A DNA stretch of 64,000 nt, taken from NCBI RefSeq assembly GCF_014647795.1, contig NZ_BMPW01000001.1:806001-870000 (forward strand), given 5' to 3'. The notes beneath the pieces are model-generated. The model saw nothing but the letters and a program-made list of their open reading frames with translations, made no database searches and was not told where the DNA came from. Source of the DNA: Actinoplanes campanulatus (GTDB lineage: Bacteria > Actinomycetota > Actinomycetes > Mycobacteriales > Micromonosporaceae). Positions 7,993 to 17,629 of this stretch are shown here, piece after piece (the stretch's first letter is position 1; each line of letters begins with the position of its first letter). A program made the translations under genes and the position numbers.

Positions 7993-8981
7993 TCGGGTTT
8001 CATCTCCCGTGTCATCAGCAGTTTCACCGCGACCCGCGGGTCCACGCCCTCGTGGCACACCCGCTCGACCTGTTCGACGATCGGCATCTCCACGCCGTTC
8101 GCCCGGGCCAGGTCGCGGATGGACAGGCAGCTCTTGACGCCTTCGGCGGTCTGCCGGGTGGCGATCTGCGCCTGTTCCAGGGAGTCGCCACGGCCCAGGT
8201 GTTCGCCGAAGGTGCGGTTCCGGGCGAGCGGCGACGAGCAGGAGGCGACCAGGTCGCCGAGGCCGGCCAGGCCGGCGAAGGTGAGCGGGTCGGCGCCGAG
8301 CGCCACGCCGAGCCGGGCGGTCTCGGCCAGGCCGCGGGTGATCAGCGAGGCCCGGGTGTTGTCGCCGAGGCCGATCGCCACGGCCATCCCGTACGCCAGG
8401 GCGATCACGTTCTTGCAGGCGCCCCCGAGTTCGCAGCCGATCACGTCGTCGCTGGTGTAGGGGCGGAAGTGGGGCGTGGCGAGGGCGTGCTGGACCTGCC
8501 GGGCACGGCTCTCGTCGGAGCACGCCACCACGGTCGCGGTGGGCTGCCCGGCGGCGATCTCGGGGGCCAGGTTGGGCCCGGAGACGACCACGACGCGGTC
8601 CGGGGCGACACCGGCCGTCTCCACGATGACCTCGCTCATCCGCTTGAGCGTGCCGAGCTCGATGCCCTTCATGAGGGAGACCACGGTGGCGTCGCCGGGG
8701 AACGAGCCGGCCCAGTCGGCCAGGTTGCCGCGCAGGGTCTGGGCGGGCACCGCGATGGCGATCAGCTCGGCGCCGGTGACGGCCTCCGCCAGGTCGGTGG
8801 TCCCGGTGACGGTCGGCCCGAGGCGGATGCCGGGAAGCGAGCCCTCGTTGGAGCCCTTCTCCCGGATCTCTGTGGCGACCGCCTCCCGCCGCGCCCACAT
8901 GCGCACCTCCGACCCGGCCTCGCCGAGCACCTTGGCGAACGCGGTGCCCCAGGATCCGGATCCGATGACGGCCGCCTTCAT
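7989..8981 (-). CDS. gpsA: NAD(P)H-dependent glycerol-3-phosphate dehydrogenase
   Basis: 330 aa. Reduces dihydroxyacetone phosphate to sn-glycerol 3-phosphate for phospholipid synthesis. N-terminal Rossmann motif [10 protein letters not shown] (7-16), then [23 protein letters not shown] and the catalytic-domain stretch [12 protein letters not shown] (with the active Lys), [18 protein letters not shown] and an N-terminal to C-terminal length typical of the family. Start ATG overlaps the plsC stop by ATGA, so the two membrane-lipid genes are translationally coupled, which fits their consecutive roles. Confidence 0.95.
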   Translation of the reverse strand: MKAAVIGSGSWGTAFAKVLGEAGSEVRMWARREAVATEIREKGSNEGSLPGIRLGPTVTGTTDLAEAVTGAELIAIAVPAQTLRGNLADWAGSFPGDATVVSLMKGIELGTLKRMSEVIVETAGVAPDRVVVVSGPNLAPEIAAGQPTATVVACSDESRARQVQHALATPHFRPYTSDDVIGCELGGACKNVIALAYGMAVAIGLGDNTRASLITRGLAETARLGVALGADPLTFAGLAGLGDLVASCSSPLARNRTFGEHLGRGDSLEQAQIATRQTAEGVKSCLSIRDLARANGVEMPIVEQVERVCHEGVDPRVAVKLLMTREMKPE

Positions 8982-9703
8982 GGGGCATCCTCCGAGGTAG
9001 TGGCCCGACGCGCGGGCCGGTCGTAGAGCGCCGGCGGCTCGCCGTCGCGGATCTCAGCGAGCAGGTCCCGGATGCCCAGCATGATCGCCTCGGTCATCTC
9101 CTCGAGCACCGCCCGGGTGGGTTCGACGCCGGCCCAGCGGCTGAGGTCGATCGGCGCGCCGGTGGTCACCGTGACGTGCGAGCGGCGCAGCTTCAGCCGG
9201 TTGGTACGCGGGTCGAAGATCTCCTGGGCGCCCCAGTTCGCGATCGGCACCACCGGGGCGCCGGTCAGCAGCGCGAGCCGGGCCGCGCCGGTCTTGCCCC
9301 GCATCGGCCACAGCTCGGGGTGCCGGGTCGTCGTCCCTTCCGGGTAGATCACCACGGCACCGCCCTCGCGTAGCGCCTCGACCAGCGTGTCCAGCGACTT
9401 CACCGCCTCCACACTGCCCCGTTCGACCGGGATCTGCCGGGTCTTGCGGAGCAGGAACCCGATCACCGGCACCTTCCAGACGCTGGCCTTGCCGAGGAAC
9501 CGCGGCCACCGGCCGGACCGCCAGACGTAGTGCGCGACGACCAGGGGGTCGAAGTGCGACACGTGGTTCGGGACGAGGATCACCGGCCCGGTGGCCGGGA
9601 CGTCGTCCATCCGGTGCCAGGTCTTGCGGGTGAGCACGGTCATCACCGGGAGGACCAGCATCACCGCGAGACGCTGCCAGAAACCGAGCCTGAGCTGTGC
9701 CAC
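8978..9703 (-). CDS. plsC: 1-acyl-sn-glycerol-3-phosphate acyltransferase (PlsC-like)
   Basis: 241 aa from GTG 9703, with GGGGGAT upstream as ribosome site; the much longer open frame upstream is a shadow of cofC. Lysophospholipid acyltransferase family: NHVSHFD (residues 46-52) is the catalytic HX4D motif, VERGS about 95 and YPEGTTTR the glycerol-phosphate binding block. N-terminal residues 9-25 are hydrophobic and could anchor the protein at the membrane. It precedes gpsA by a 4-bp overlap, so glycerol-3-phosphate supply and acylation are encoded together. Confidence 0.9.
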   Translation of the reverse strand: MAQLRLGFWQRLAVMLVLPVMTVLTRKTWHRMDDVPATGPVILVPNHVSHFDPLVVAHYVWRSGRWPRFLGKASVWKVPVIGFLLRKTRQIPVERGSVEAVKSLDTLVEALREGGAVVIYPEGTTTRHPELWPMRGKTGAARLALLTGAPVVPIANWGAQEIFDPRTNRLKLRRSHVTVTTGAPIDLSRWAGVEPTRAVLEEMTEAIMLGIRDLLAEIRDGEPPALYDRPARRATTSEDAP

Positions 9704-9729
9704 GGCATCCCCCGTCCCTCGATCGGCGA

Positions 9730-9814
9730 CGCCCCTGCGTTCACCTGCGACGAAATCATGCCCGCTCCCGCCCGGTGGAACCAGGCAGGGGTCGAACAGT
9801 CGCGTCGCAGGTGA
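9730..9814. promoter_or_regulatory. Interleaved inverted repeats between divergent plsC and cofC
   Basis: TCACCTGCGACG at 9741-9752 is perfectly complementary to CGTCGCAGGTGA at 9803-9814. A second pair, GCCCCTGC at 9731-9738 and GCAGGGG at 9785-9791, interleaves with the first. Both lie in the 178-bp divergent promoter interval. They could be operator half-sites or an interleaved RNA fold in the plsC leader. No regulator is assigned. Confidence 0.4.
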
Positions 9815-9881
9815 CGGACACACCAGGCGGAACGGCCCGCGCGCGGCGGGGCGGGACCGCCGGGTACGGCAGACTGGCCGG

Positions 9882-10526
9882 GTGGTGGTGCGGAGTTGGA
9901 CGGTGGTCATCCCGGTGAAGCGGCTGGGCCTGGCGAAGACGCGGCTGCGCGGCGCGGTTCCGCCGGACCGGCACCCGGATCTGGCGCTCGCCATGGTTCG
10001 CGACACGGCCGCCGCGGTGCTCTCCGCCACCACGGTCGCCGGGCTGATCGTGGTGACCGACGATCCGGCGGTCGGCGGCGCGGTCCGGGAGCTGGGCGCC
10101 CGGGTGGTGCCCGATCCGGGTGGCGGGCTGAACGCGGCGATGCGGTTCGGCGCCGACCAGGCGGCCGGGCTCGGCACGTACCGGGCGGTGCTGGCCGGTG
10201 ATCTGCCCGCGCTGCGCCCGGAGCAACTGGACGAGGCGCTCGGCCGGGTGTCGGCCCGCAGCTTCGTGCCGGACGCCGCGGGCATCGGGACGGTGCTGCT
10301 CGCCGCGCCGCCTGGGCGGCCGCTCGACCCGCGGTTCGGCGGTCCGTCGGCGGCCGCGCACGCGGCCAGCGGGGCGGTCCGGCTGGTCCGGGAGTGGCCC
10401 GGTCTGCGGCAGGACGTGGACACCGCCGCCGACCTGGACGCGGTGCTCACTCTGGGTGCGGGACCCCGGACGTGTGGCCTGCTGCGTGATCTCGGACTCA
10501 CCACGGAGTGCGCGCCGGCCGCCTGA
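9882..10526 (+). CDS. cofC: 2-phospho-L-lactate guanylyltransferase CofC
   Basis: 214 aa from the first of three consecutive GTG codons (9882, 9885, 9888); no Shine-Dalgarno is seen and the mRNA may be leaderless. Transfers a nucleotide to phospholactate or phosphoenolpyruvate in coenzyme F420 synthesis. CofC motifs: WTVVIPVKRLGLAKTRL (nucleotide-binding N-terminus), VVTDDPAV, DPGGGLNAAM, VLAGDLPALRPEQL, SFVPDAAGIGTVLLAA, DPRFGGPSAAAH and VDTAADLDAV. Divergent from plsC. Confidence 0.93.
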   Translation: MVVRSWTVVIPVKRLGLAKTRLRGAVPPDRHPDLALAMVRDTAAAVLSATTVAGLIVVTDDPAVGGAVRELGARVVPDPGGGLNAAMRFGADQAAGLGTYRAVLAGDLPALRPEQLDEALGRVSARSFVPDAAGIGTVLLAAPPGRPLDPRFGGPSAAAHAASGAVRLVREWPGLRQDVDTAADLDAVLTLGAGPRTCGLLRDLGLTTECAPAA

Positions 10527-10546
10527 ACCGGGTAGCGTGCGATGTC

Positions 10547-10744
10547 ATGCAGGGCACGATCGCGACCTTCGACCCGCAGACCCGCAGCGGCTCGCTGCTT
10601 CTCGACGACGGAACGCCGCTGGTCTTCGGCCCGGAGGCGTTCGACCGCTCCGGGCTGCGGCTCCTCCGCCTCGGTCAGCGGGTCACCATCGAGCCGGATG
10701 AGGCGGGAGCGGTCCGCCGTGTGTTGATTCCCGGAGTCGCCTGA
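10547..10744 (+). CDS. Small cold-shock-domain-like protein
   Basis: 65 aa from ATG 10547. MQGTIATFDPQTRSGSLLLDDGTPLVF matches the first strands of a cold-shock OB fold (GTVK-F----G-G-I), and LRLLRLGQRVTIE matches its last strand (L--GQ-V-FE). The aromatic RNP residues of true Csp proteins are mostly missing, so RNA binding is uncertain. TAGCGT lies 8 bp before the start, typical of a leaderless -10 box. It follows cofC by 20 bp and this pairing is common in actinobacteria. Confidence 0.75.
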   Translation: MQGTIATFDPQTRSGSLLLDDGTPLVFGPEAFDRSGLRLLRLGQRVTIEPDEAGAVRRVLIPGVA

Positions 10745-10799
10745 ATTGATCATCCGCTAGTTCGTTTCACGTTCCGCCGAAAGCGGCGATGATGGACGC

Positions 10800-13172
10800 A
10801 TGCAGACCCCGCCCCGGACCCCCGAGACCCGCCGGCGTGGCCCCAACGGCCGCTTTCTGCCCAGGCCGGAGCAGACAGAGGCGCAGCCGATCGAGGCCCC
10901 CGATCCCGTGACCGCCTCTGAGCCGGCCGCCACCGAGCTGGTGGTGACCGAGCAGGTCGCCGCCGCGGAACCGGTGAGCCCGGCGGCTGTGGCCGAGGCC
11001 GTGATCACGGAGCGCGAGGTGTCTGAACTCACCGGGAGTGAGATGGTCGCCGACCTGAACGACGACGAGGACGACGAGGACCTCGACGAGACGCCCGGCT
11101 ATCTGCTGCCGGAGGACCGGTTCCACAACCGGGAGCTGTCCTGGCTCGACTTCAACGCCCGGGTGCTGGCCCTGGCCGAGGACCCGGGGACGCCTCTGCT
11201 GGAGCGGGCGAAATTCCTGGCCATCTTCGCCAGCAACCTCGACGAGTTCTACATGGTCCGGGTGGCCGGCCTGAAGCGCCGGCTGAGCGCCGGCCTGCCG
11301 GTCCGCGGCGGTGACCGGTCCCCGCTGCGGCACCAGATCGAGATGATCACCGAGCGGACCGCCGACCTGGTCACCCGGCACGCCGCCTGCTTCGCCGACG
11401 AGGTCCGGCCGAAACTCGCGGCGGAGAGCATCGAGCTGGTCTCGTGGAAGGAGCTGGACGCTGCCGAGCAGGGGCGGCTGCGGACCTTCTTCCGGGAGCA
11501 GGTCTTCCCGGTCCTGACGCCGCTCGCCGTCGACCCGGCGCACCCGTTTCCGTACATCTCGAGTCGTTCGCTCAACCTGGCGGTGGCGCTGCGCTACCCG
11601 GAGGGCGACTCGCCCGAGCTGTTCGCCCGGGTCAAGGTGCCGAACAACGTGCCCCGCTTCGTGACCGTGCAGAACGACAGCCGCGGCGTGCGCTTCCTCC
11701 CGGTCGAGGAGCTCATCGCCGTACATCTGAATCAGCTCTTCCCGGGGATGCAGATCCTGGAGTGGCACCTGTTCCGGGTGACCCGCAACGCCGAGCTGGA
11801 GGTCGACGAGGACCGCGACGAGGACCTGCTCCAGGCCCTGGAGCGGGAGCTGGCGCAGCGCCGGTTCGGTCCGCCGGTGCGGCTCGAGGTGGCCGCGTCG
11901 ATCAGCGATCACGTGCTCGACCTGCTGGTCCGCGAGCTCGACATGGACAGCCAGGACGTGCTGCGGGTGCCCGGCCTGCTGGACCTGTCGGCGCTGTGGC
12001 AGGTGTTCGGCGAGTGCGACCGCGACGATCTCAAGGACCGCCCGTTCGTGCCGGCGACCCACCCGCACCTGGCCGACGGCGAGGTGCCGCGCAGCGTGTT
12101 CAACCGGCTGCGCGAGTCGGACATCCTGGTGCACCACCCGTACCACTCGTTCTCCACCAGCGTGCAGCGGTTCGTCGAGCAGGCGGCGGCCGACCCCAAC
12201 GTGCTGGCCATCAAGCAGACGCTGTACCGGACGTCCGGCGACTCCCCGATCGTGGACGCCCTGGTCGACGCGGCGGCCGCCGGCAAGCAGGTGGTGGTGC
12301 TGGTCGAGGTGAAGGCCCGGTTCGACGAGGTGGCCAACATCGCCTGGGCGCGGACCCTGGAGCGGGCCGGCTGCCACGTGGTCTACGGCCTGGTCGGCCT
12401 GAAGACGCACTGCAAGACCGCCCTGGTGGTGCGGCAGGAGGGCAACCAGATCCGGCGCTACTGCCACATCGGCACCGGCAACTACCACCCCAAGACCGCC
12501 CGGCTGTACGAGGACTTCGGCATGCTGACCGCCGACCCGGAGGTGGGCGCCGACGTCACCGACCTGTTCAACGTGCTGACCGGATACAGCCGGCAGACCA
12601 CGTACCGGCGTCTCCTGGTGGCGCCGCACGGTGTCCGCAAGGGCCTGCTGGAGCGGGTCGACGAGCAGGCCCGGATCGCCCGGGAGGGCGGCGAGGCGCT
12701 GGTCCAGTTCAAGGTGAACTCCCTGGTCGACGAGAAGACCATCGACGCGCTGTACCGGGCCTCGCAGGACGGGGTCAAGGTGGATCTGATCATCCGGGGC
12801 ATGTGCGCGCTGCGGCCCGGCATCCCCGGCCTGTCGGAGAACATCCGGGTCCGCTCGATCGTCGGCCGGTTCCTGGAGCACTCGCGGGTGTTCCGGTTCG
12901 GTCCCGGGCCGGACGCCGAGTACTGGATGGGCTCCGCCGACCTGATGCACCGCAACCTGGACCGCCGGGTGGAGGCGCTGGTCAAGGTGACCCTGCCGTC
13001 GGCCCGCGAGGAGCTGCGGCACGTGCTGGAGTTCTCGATGGCCGAGCAGACCGAGGGCTGGGATCTGGACGCCGACGGTCTCTGGCACCGCAGCGCCGGC
13101 ACCCCCGGCCGTCCTCAGGTGCACCTCCAGGCCGCCATGCTGCGCCGGATCATCGGCAAGAAGCAGCACTGA
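10800..13172 (+). CDS. ppk: Polyphosphate kinase 1
   Basis: 790 aa, about 90 longer than the usual enzyme because of an acidic, low-complexity N-terminal extension (residues 1-95, ending [17 protein letters not shown]). After this come the four Ppk1 domains: [17 protein letters not shown] start, [18 protein letters not shown], then the phospholipase-D-like core with [31 protein letters not shown] and the catalytic-His stretch [19 protein letters not shown], and STDVDR-type end ([10 protein letters not shown]). It makes polyphosphate from ATP. The next gene, a Nudix/histidine phosphatase protein, starts inside the stop codon. Confidence 0.95.
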   Translation: MQTPPRTPETRRRGPNGRFLPRPEQTEAQPIEAPDPVTASEPAATELVVTEQVAAAEPVSPAAVAEAVITEREVSELTGSEMVADLNDDEDDEDLDETPGYLLPEDRFHNRELSWLDFNARVLALAEDPGTPLLERAKFLAIFASNLDEFYMVRVAGLKRRLSAGLPVRGGDRSPLRHQIEMITERTADLVTRHAACFADEVRPKLAAESIELVSWKELDAAEQGRLRTFFREQVFPVLTPLAVDPAHPFPYISSRSLNLAVALRYPEGDSPELFARVKVPNNVPRFVTVQNDSRGVRFLPVEELIAVHLNQLFPGMQILEWHLFRVTRNAELEVDEDRDEDLLQALERELAQRRFGPPVRLEVAASISDHVLDLLVRELDMDSQDVLRVPGLLDLSALWQVFGECDRDDLKDRPFVPATHPHLADGEVPRSVFNRLRESDILVHHPYHSFSTSVQRFVEQAAADPNVLAIKQTLYRTSGDSPIVDALVDAAAAGKQVVVLVEVKARFDEVANIAWARTLERAGCHVVYGLVGLKTHCKTALVVRQEGNQIRRYCHIGTGNYHPKTARLYEDFGMLTADPEVGADVTDLFNVLTGYSRQTTYRRLLVAPHGVRKGLLERVDEQARIAREGGEALVQFKVNSLVDEKTIDALYRASQDGVKVDLIIRGMCALRPGIPGLSENIRVRSIVGRFLEHSRVFRFGPGPDAEYWMGSADLMHRNLDRRVEALVKVTLPSAREELRHVLEFSMAEQTEGWDLDADGLWHRSAGTPGRPQVHLQAAMLRRIIGKKQH

Positions 13173-14065
13173 TGCCGGCTGGTTCCACCGGGGCCGTGGA
13201 GCGGGCGGCGGGCGGGGTGCTCTACCGCCCGGCCGCTGCCGGTCTCGAGATCTGTGTGGTGCACCGGCCGCGGTACGACGACTGGAGCCTGCCCAAGGGC
13301 AAACTGTCCGACGGCGAGCCGCCGCTGGCCGCCGCGGTCCGGGAGGTCGAGGAGGAGACCGGCACCGCCGGGATACCGCAGCTGCGGCTGCCCGACGTCG
13401 ACTATCCGCTGCCCGGCGGGCGGCCGAAGAACGTGGCGTTCTGGCTGATGCGGGCCGGTTCGGACGGTCCGGTGCAGGACACCGACGAGGTCGACGAGCT
13501 GGCCTGGCTGCCGTTGGACGAGGCGGCCGCGCGGCTGACGTACGCCGATGAACGCGACATCGTGGCGCATGTCGCCGCTCTGCCGCCGGTGACCGCGGTG
13601 ATCGCGCTGGTCCGCCATGCCCGGGCCGGGGAGCGGAAGAAGTGGGCCGGCCGTGACGAGCTGCGGCCGATCGATCCGGTCGGCGTGAAGCAGGCGGACC
13701 GGATCGCCGACCTGCTCACCCCGTTGCGACCGCGGCGCCTGGTGGCGGCGCCGCCGCTGCGCTGCGCCCAGACGCTGGAACCGCTGGCCGCGGCGCTCGG
13801 CGGTCTGCCGATCGTGCGGGACAGCGCGGTCGCCGAGCCGCCCGGCCCGGATTGGTTGCCGGCCCGGCTGGCCGCGGCCCGGTCCCGGCTGGCCGAGCTG
13901 CGCGCGCACGAGCGCGTGGTGGTGTGCAGCCAGGGCAAGCTGATGCCGCAGCTGCTCGCGTCGCTGCACGACGACGACGCCACCGAGCGGTTCAGAACGC
14001 CGAAGGGCGACGGCTGGCTGCTGACCTGGTCCGGCGACCGGTTGATGGGCGCGTCCCGGCTGTGA
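13172..14065 (+). CDS. Nudix hydrolase fused to a histidine phosphatase domain (MutT1-like)
   Basis: 297 aa, ATG overlapping the ppk stop (TGATG). N-terminal Nudix domain with a complete box GX5EX7REVEEETG at residues 43-65 and DDWSLPKGKL before it. C-terminal phosphoglycerate-mutase-like domain from about 142, starting ALVRHARAG (catalytic H149), with R-C-x-Q-T (LRCAQTLEPLAAALG) and a late CSQGKL instead of the usual H-x-x-x-I. This fusion is the MutT1 type that in mycobacteria hydrolyses 8-oxo-(d)GTP or diadenosine polyphosphates. Coupling to ppk suggests linked phosphate or nucleotide metabolism. Confidence 0.9.
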   Translation: MPAGSTGAVERAAGGVLYRPAAAGLEICVVHRPRYDDWSLPKGKLSDGEPPLAAAVREVEEETGTAGIPQLRLPDVDYPLPGGRPKNVAFWLMRAGSDGPVQDTDEVDELAWLPLDEAAARLTYADERDIVAHVAALPPVTAVIALVRHARAGERKKWAGRDELRPIDPVGVKQADRIADLLTPLRPRRLVAAPPLRCAQTLEPLAAALGGLPIVRDSAVAEPPGPDWLPARLAAARSRLAELRAHERVVVCSQGKLMPQLLASLHDDDATERFRTPKGDGWLLTWSGDRLMGASRL

Positions 14066-14447
14066 CGGCACGGCCGGGCGGGTCCGCCCGCCAGAGGCCG
14101 ATCTGGTCGCCGGTCAGCCAGCGGGCCCGCCACAGCTCGTCCCGGCGGGGTTCCCAATCCCGGTGGGGCAGCAGGGCGAGGCGCCAGCTCAGCACCCCGG
14201 CCAGGTACCACCCGTAGAGCGGGACGGCGCCCAGCCATCCGTCCAGCCTCCGGTACGAGCACCGCGGCGCCGCCCAGCAGACCGCGATCCCGGACCATCC
14301 GCAGGTGATCAGCCAGTCCAGCACCGGCCACCCGGTACGGTCCTCGGCCAGGTCGCCGAGAGTCCACCCGGGTACGACCGCGACGGCGAACAGCGCCGCC
14401 GCGGCGGTGGCCCGGGCGGTCAGGCCACGCGGTCTCGATCGGTCCAT
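13992..14447 (-). CDS. Hypothetical protein with two membrane-associated hydrophobic segments
   Basis: 151 aa from ATG 14447 (MDRSRPRGLTARA); an in-frame ATG 19 codons upstream is less likely because it overlaps the hup terminator. Hydrophobic stretches at about 11-27 and 40-60 and a Trp-rich middle (WLGAVPLYGWYLAGVLSWRLALL). The last 25 residues overlap the convergent Nudix gene by 74 bp and look like antisense-derived Arg/Ser-rich sequence, so the true end may have been extended by loss of a stop. No family recognised. Confidence 0.5.
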   Translation of the reverse strand: MDRSRPRGLTARATAAAALFAVAVVPGWTLGDLAEDRTGWPVLDWLITCGWSGIAVCWAAPRCSYRRLDGWLGAVPLYGWYLAGVLSWRLALLPHRDWEPRRDELWRARWLTGDQIGLWRADPPGRAVTAGTRPSTGRRTRSAASRRPSAF

Positions 14448-14490
14448 GCCCGGACCGTAGGCCGCCGGAACCGAACCGCGCGGCCACACG

Positions 14491-14525
14491 GAAAAGGCGT
14501 CCACCCAACGGTGGACGCCTTTTCG
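14491..14525 (-). terminator. Rho-independent terminator of hup
   Basis: AAAAGGCGTCCAC, 6-nt loop, GTGGACGCCTTTT: a 13-bp symmetrical stem ending in T-runs on both strands, 10 bp beyond the hup stop. Confidence 0.85.
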
Positions 14526-14535
14526 TCGCCTCGGC

Positions 14536-15348
14536 TCAGCGGGCCTTGCGTGCCGAGGCGGTACGAGCCCGGGCCGGTGCCGCGGCCGGGGTGGCGGTCT
14601 TACGGGCGGTCCGCTTGGCCGGGGTGGCCTTCGCGGTGGTCGCCGTCTTCTTCGCGGGCGCCGTGGTGGCCTTCCTGGTGGCCGTCTTCGTGGCCGGCGC
14701 CGTCTTGGTGGCGGTCGTCTTGGTGGCGGTCGTCTTCTTGGCGGCCGCGGTCTTCGCGGTGGTCGCCTTTGTGGCCTTTGTGGCCTTTGTGGCGGCCGTC
14801 TTCGTGGCCGCCTTCGTAGCGGTCGTCTTGGCAGGCGCCGTCTTGGTGGCGGTCGTCTTCTTGGCGGCCGCGGTCTTCGCCGTGGTCGCCTTGGCCGCCT
14901 TGGTGGCGTTGGTGGCCTTGGTGGCCTTGGTGGCCTTGGTGGCCTTGGTGGCGGCCGTCTTCGTGGCCGCCTTCGTAGCGGTCGTCTTGGCAGGCGCCGT
15001 CTTGGTGGCGGTCGTCTTCTTCGCGGCCGCGGTGGTCGCCGTCTTCTTGGCGGCGCCGGCCGCCTTCGCCGGCTTTCCGCTCGCCACCAGTTCGCGGAAT
15101 GCGCTGCCCGCCTTGAAGACCGCGACCGACGTCTTCTTCACCTTGACCGGCTCACCAGTCCGCGGATTTCGAGCGGTGCGCGCATTGCGTGCCCGCTTCT
15201 CGAACGAACCGAATCCGGTGAGCGCGACCTTGTCACCCTTGGCAACGGCGTTCTGCACCTCACTGATGAACGCGTCCAAAGCCAGGGTCGCCGTCTTCCT
15301 GTCTCCCAGCCTGCCGGCGAGCGCCTCGATGAGCTCGGCCTTGTTCAC
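14536..15348 (-). CDS. hup: HU-family nucleoid protein with long Lys/Ala/Thr-rich tail
   Basis: 270 aa from GTG 15348, preceded by the strong site AGGAGG. Residues 1-92 are a standard HU domain (VNKAELIEALAGRL, DAFISEVQNAVAKGDKV, TGFGSFEKRARNARTARN, GEPVKVKKTSVAVFKAG). Residues about 95-270 are an H1-like tail of KKT, TKA, TATKTAPAK and PAK motifs, as in the actinobacterial HupS/HupB type; tails compact DNA. The tail contains a nearly exact internal duplication of about 37 residues (TAAAKKTTATKTAPAKTTAT and following) separated by ATK triplet runs, and the DNA is also repeated. Longer than most HupB proteins. Confidence 0.95.
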   Translation of the reverse strand: MNKAELIEALAGRLGDRKTATLALDAFISEVQNAVAKGDKVALTGFGSFEKRARNARTARNPRTGEPVKVKKTSVAVFKAGSAFRELVASGKPAKAAGAAKKTATTAAAKKTTATKTAPAKTTATKAATKTAATKATKATKATKATNATKAAKATTAKTAAAKKTTATKTAPAKTTATKAATKTAATKATKATKATTAKTAAAKKTTATKTTATKTAPATKTATRKATTAPAKKTATTAKATPAKRTARKTATPAAAPARARTASARKAR

Positions 15349-15464
15349 GATTTCCTCCTGGACGTGACGTGAGAACTGGCCCGTCGAAGGCCATTCTGCG
15401 CGCACGGTATGCCCTGTGACCCGGTTACAGAAACATTCAGGGGAAAAATGCGTTGTGTCCCAAC

Positions 15465-15502
15465 GAATTCGCCCCTGCCGGGTGACCCGGCAGGGGCGAA
15501 TT
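15465..15502 (-). terminator. Terminator downstream of leuD
   Basis: Perfect 16-bp inverted repeat, AATTCGCCCCTGCCGG / CCGGCAGGGGCGAATT around a 5-nt loop, 13 bp after the leuD stop. AATT ends rather than a long T-run. Confidence 0.8.
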
Positions 15503-15514
15503 GGCGAAGAGGAA

Positions 15515-16105
15515 CTAAAGAACGACGGCCGGCTTGAAAGCGGGGCGGCCCTTCTCGTACGCGGTAATCGCGCCTTCGTGCCGCAGCGTCAGTCCGATGT
15601 CGTCGAGGCCCTCCATGAGGCGCCAGCGACTGAAATCGTCGATCGGGAACCCGTAGGCGGCGTCGTCCACCCGGACCACGCGGCCCTCCAGGTCGACGGT
15701 GATCTCCTTCTCCGGCTCGCTCTCGGCCAGGTCCCAGAGGCTCTCCACGATCTTCTGGTCCAACTGGATCGGGAGCAGGCCCTCCTTGAGGGAGTTGCCG
15801 CGGAAGATGTCACCGAAGCGGGAGGCGATGACCGCCTTGAAGCCCCAGTCGCGCAGCGCCCAGACGGCGTGCTGCCGGGACGAGCCGGTGCCGAAGTTCG
15901 GTCCGGCGACCAGGATGGTGGCGCCCGCGTGCCGCGGCCGGTTCAGCACGAAGTCCGGGTCCTCACGCCAGGCGTTGAAGAGCCCGTCCTCGAAGCCGGT
16001 CCGGGTGACCCGCTTCAGGTAGACCGCCGGGATGATCTGGTCGGTGTCCACGTCGGAGCGGCGCAGGGGCATGACCTTGCCGCTGTGGGCGACGAACTTG
16101 TCCAT
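15515..16105 (-). CDS. leuD: 3-isopropylmalate dehydratase small subunit LeuD
   Basis: 196 aa. Forms the isomerase with LeuC, converting 2-isopropylmalate to 3-isopropylmalate in leucine synthesis. Swivelling-domain motifs are clear: [16 protein letters not shown] (18-32), [17 protein letters not shown] and [19 protein letters not shown]. Starts 20 bp after leuC, so the two are one operon. Confidence 0.96.
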   Translation of the reverse strand: MDKFVAHSGKVMPLRRSDVDTDQIIPAVYLKRVTRTGFEDGLFNAWREDPDFVLNRPRHAGATILVAGPNFGTGSSRQHAVWALRDWGFKAVIASRFGDIFRGNSLKEGLLPIQLDQKIVESLWDLAESEPEKEITVDLEGRVVRVDDAAYGFPIDDFSRWRLMEGLDDIGLTLRHEGAITAYEKGRPAFKPAVVL

Positions 16106-16125
16106 GACTGATGTCTCCCGGCTGG

Positions 16126-17580
16126 TCAGAGGTCGGCGGGGGCGGCCAGCCGGCCGACCACCGCGGTGGCGGCGGCGACCTGCGGCGAGACCAGGTGGGT
16201 ACGCCCGCCCTTGCCCTGCCGGCCCTCGAAGTTGCGGTTGGAGGTGGACGCGGCGCGCTGGCCGGGGCTGAGCGTGTCCGGGTTCATGCCCAGGCACATG
16301 GAGCAGCCGGCGAACCGCCACTCGGCGCCCGCCTCGGTGAAGACCTTGTCCAGGCCCTCGGCCTCGGCCTGCTCGCGCACCTGGTAGGAGCCCGGCACGA
16401 TCATCATGCGGACGCCGTCGGCCACCTTGCGGCCACGGATCACGTCGGCGGCGGCACGCAGGTCCTCGAGCCGGCCGTTGGTGCACGAGCCGACGAAGAC
16501 CACGTCGACCGGGACCGCACGGAACGGGGTGCCCGGGGTGAGGTCCATGTACGCCAGCGCGCGCTCGGCGGCGCCGCGCTCGACCTCGTCCAGGAAGTCC
16601 TCCGGGCTCGGCACCACGCTGTTCAGCGCCGCGCCCTGGCCCGGGTTGGTGCCCCAGGTGATGAACGGGCTGATCTGCGAGGCGTCCAGGATGATCTCGG
16701 TGTCGTACTCGGCGTCCTCGTCGGTGGCGAGGGTCTTCCAGTACTCGACCGCGGCGTCCCACTGCTCGCCCTTCGGGGCGTGCTGACGGCCCTCGAGGTA
16801 CGCGAACGTGGTCTCGTCCGGCGCGATCATGCCGGCCTTGGCGCCCCACTCGATCGACATGTTGCAGATCGTCATCCGGCCCTCCATGGAGAGCTTGCGG
16901 ATGGCCTCGCCGCGGTACTCCACGATGTGGCCGTTGCCGCCGCCGGTGCCGGTCTGCGTGATCAGGGCGAGGATCAGGTCCTTCGCGGAGACGCCCGGGC
17001 CCAACTCGCCGACCACGGTGACGGCCATCGTCCGCGGCTTGGACTGCGGCAGTGTCTGGGTGGCGAGCACGTGCTCGACCTCGCTGGTGCCGATGCCGAA
17101 GGCCAGCGCGCCGAACGCGCCGTGGGTCGCGGTGTGCGAGTCGCCGCAGACGATCGTCATGCCGGGCTGGGTGAGACCCAGCTGCGGGCCGATCACGTGC
17201 ACGATGCCCTGGTTCACATCGCCCAGCGGACGGATCTCGACACCGAACTCGGCGCAGTTCTTCCGCAGCGTCTCGATCTGCGTGCGCGAGGTCGTGTCGG
17301 CGATCGTGAACAGCTCACCGCGCTTGGTGTTGAACGCGGGGTCCGCATACCCGGTCGGGGTGTTGTGGTCCTCCGTCGCGAGCGTGAGGTCGGTCCGGCG
17401 AACCGGCCGGCCGGCCATCCGCAGACCGTCGAAGGCTTGCGGGCTGGTGACCTCGTGCAGCAGGTGCAGGTCGATGAAGAGCAGGTCGGGCTCGCCCTCG
17501 GCCGTGCGCACCACGTGGTCATCCCAGACCTTCTCGGCCAGGGTCCTGGGTTTCCCGCTCTGGGGAGTGACTCCCACCAT
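16126..17580 (-). CDS. leuC: 3-isopropylmalate dehydratase large subunit LeuC
   Basis: 484 aa, aconitase family with a [4Fe-4S] cluster. Substrate and cluster motifs: [90 protein letters not shown] (first Cys ligand) and [13 protein letters not shown] (other two). First gene of leuCD, divergent from the NdgR-type regulator with 49 bp between start codons. Confidence 0.97.
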   Translation of the reverse strand: MVGVTPQSGKPRTLAEKVWDDHVVRTAEGEPDLLFIDLHLLHEVTSPQAFDGLRMAGRPVRRTDLTLATEDHNTPTGYADPAFNTKRGELFTIADTTSRTQIETLRKNCAEFGVEIRPLGDVNQGIVHVIGPQLGLTQPGMTIVCGDSHTATHGAFGALAFGIGTSEVEHVLATQTLPQSKPRTMAVTVVGELGPGVSAKDLILALITQTGTGGGNGHIVEYRGEAIRKLSMEGRMTICNMSIEWGAKAGMIAPDETTFAYLEGRQHAPKGEQWDAAVEYWKTLATDEDAEYDTEIILDASQISPFITWGTNPGQGAALNSVVPSPEDFLDEVERGAAERALAYMDLTPGTPFRAVPVDVVFVGSCTNGRLEDLRAAADVIRGRKVADGVRMMIVPGSYQVREQAEAEGLDKVFTEAGAEWRFAGCSMCLGMNPDTLSPGQRAASTSNRNFEGRQGKGGRTHLVSPQVAAATAVVGRLAAPADL

Positions 17581-17629
17581 CTGGACATCCTAAATTCTGG
17601 AATGTATGTTTCGGCTTGTGGGACACAGT
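17581..17629. promoter_or_regulatory. leuC-ndgR divergent promoter/operator interval
   Basis: Only 49 bp separate the two starts. It contains CATCC-taaattct-GGAATG, an imperfect dyad in an AT-rich stretch that is unusual for this GC-rich DNA. In Streptomyces, NdgR/AreB regulators bind between their own gene and leuCD; the same job is inferred here, with exact operator bases unproven. Confidence 0.5.

Noticed and set aside
10767-13169. 800-codon open frame antisense to ppk
   Set aside because: High GC in the third position leaves antisense frames open; composition is Gly/Arg/His-rich shadow and no family motif appears.
14546-15367. Plus-strand Val/Ala-rich open frame opposite hup, looking like a membrane protein
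   Set aside because: It is the exact antisense of Lys/Ala/Thr repeats; hup has the HU domain and ribosome site.
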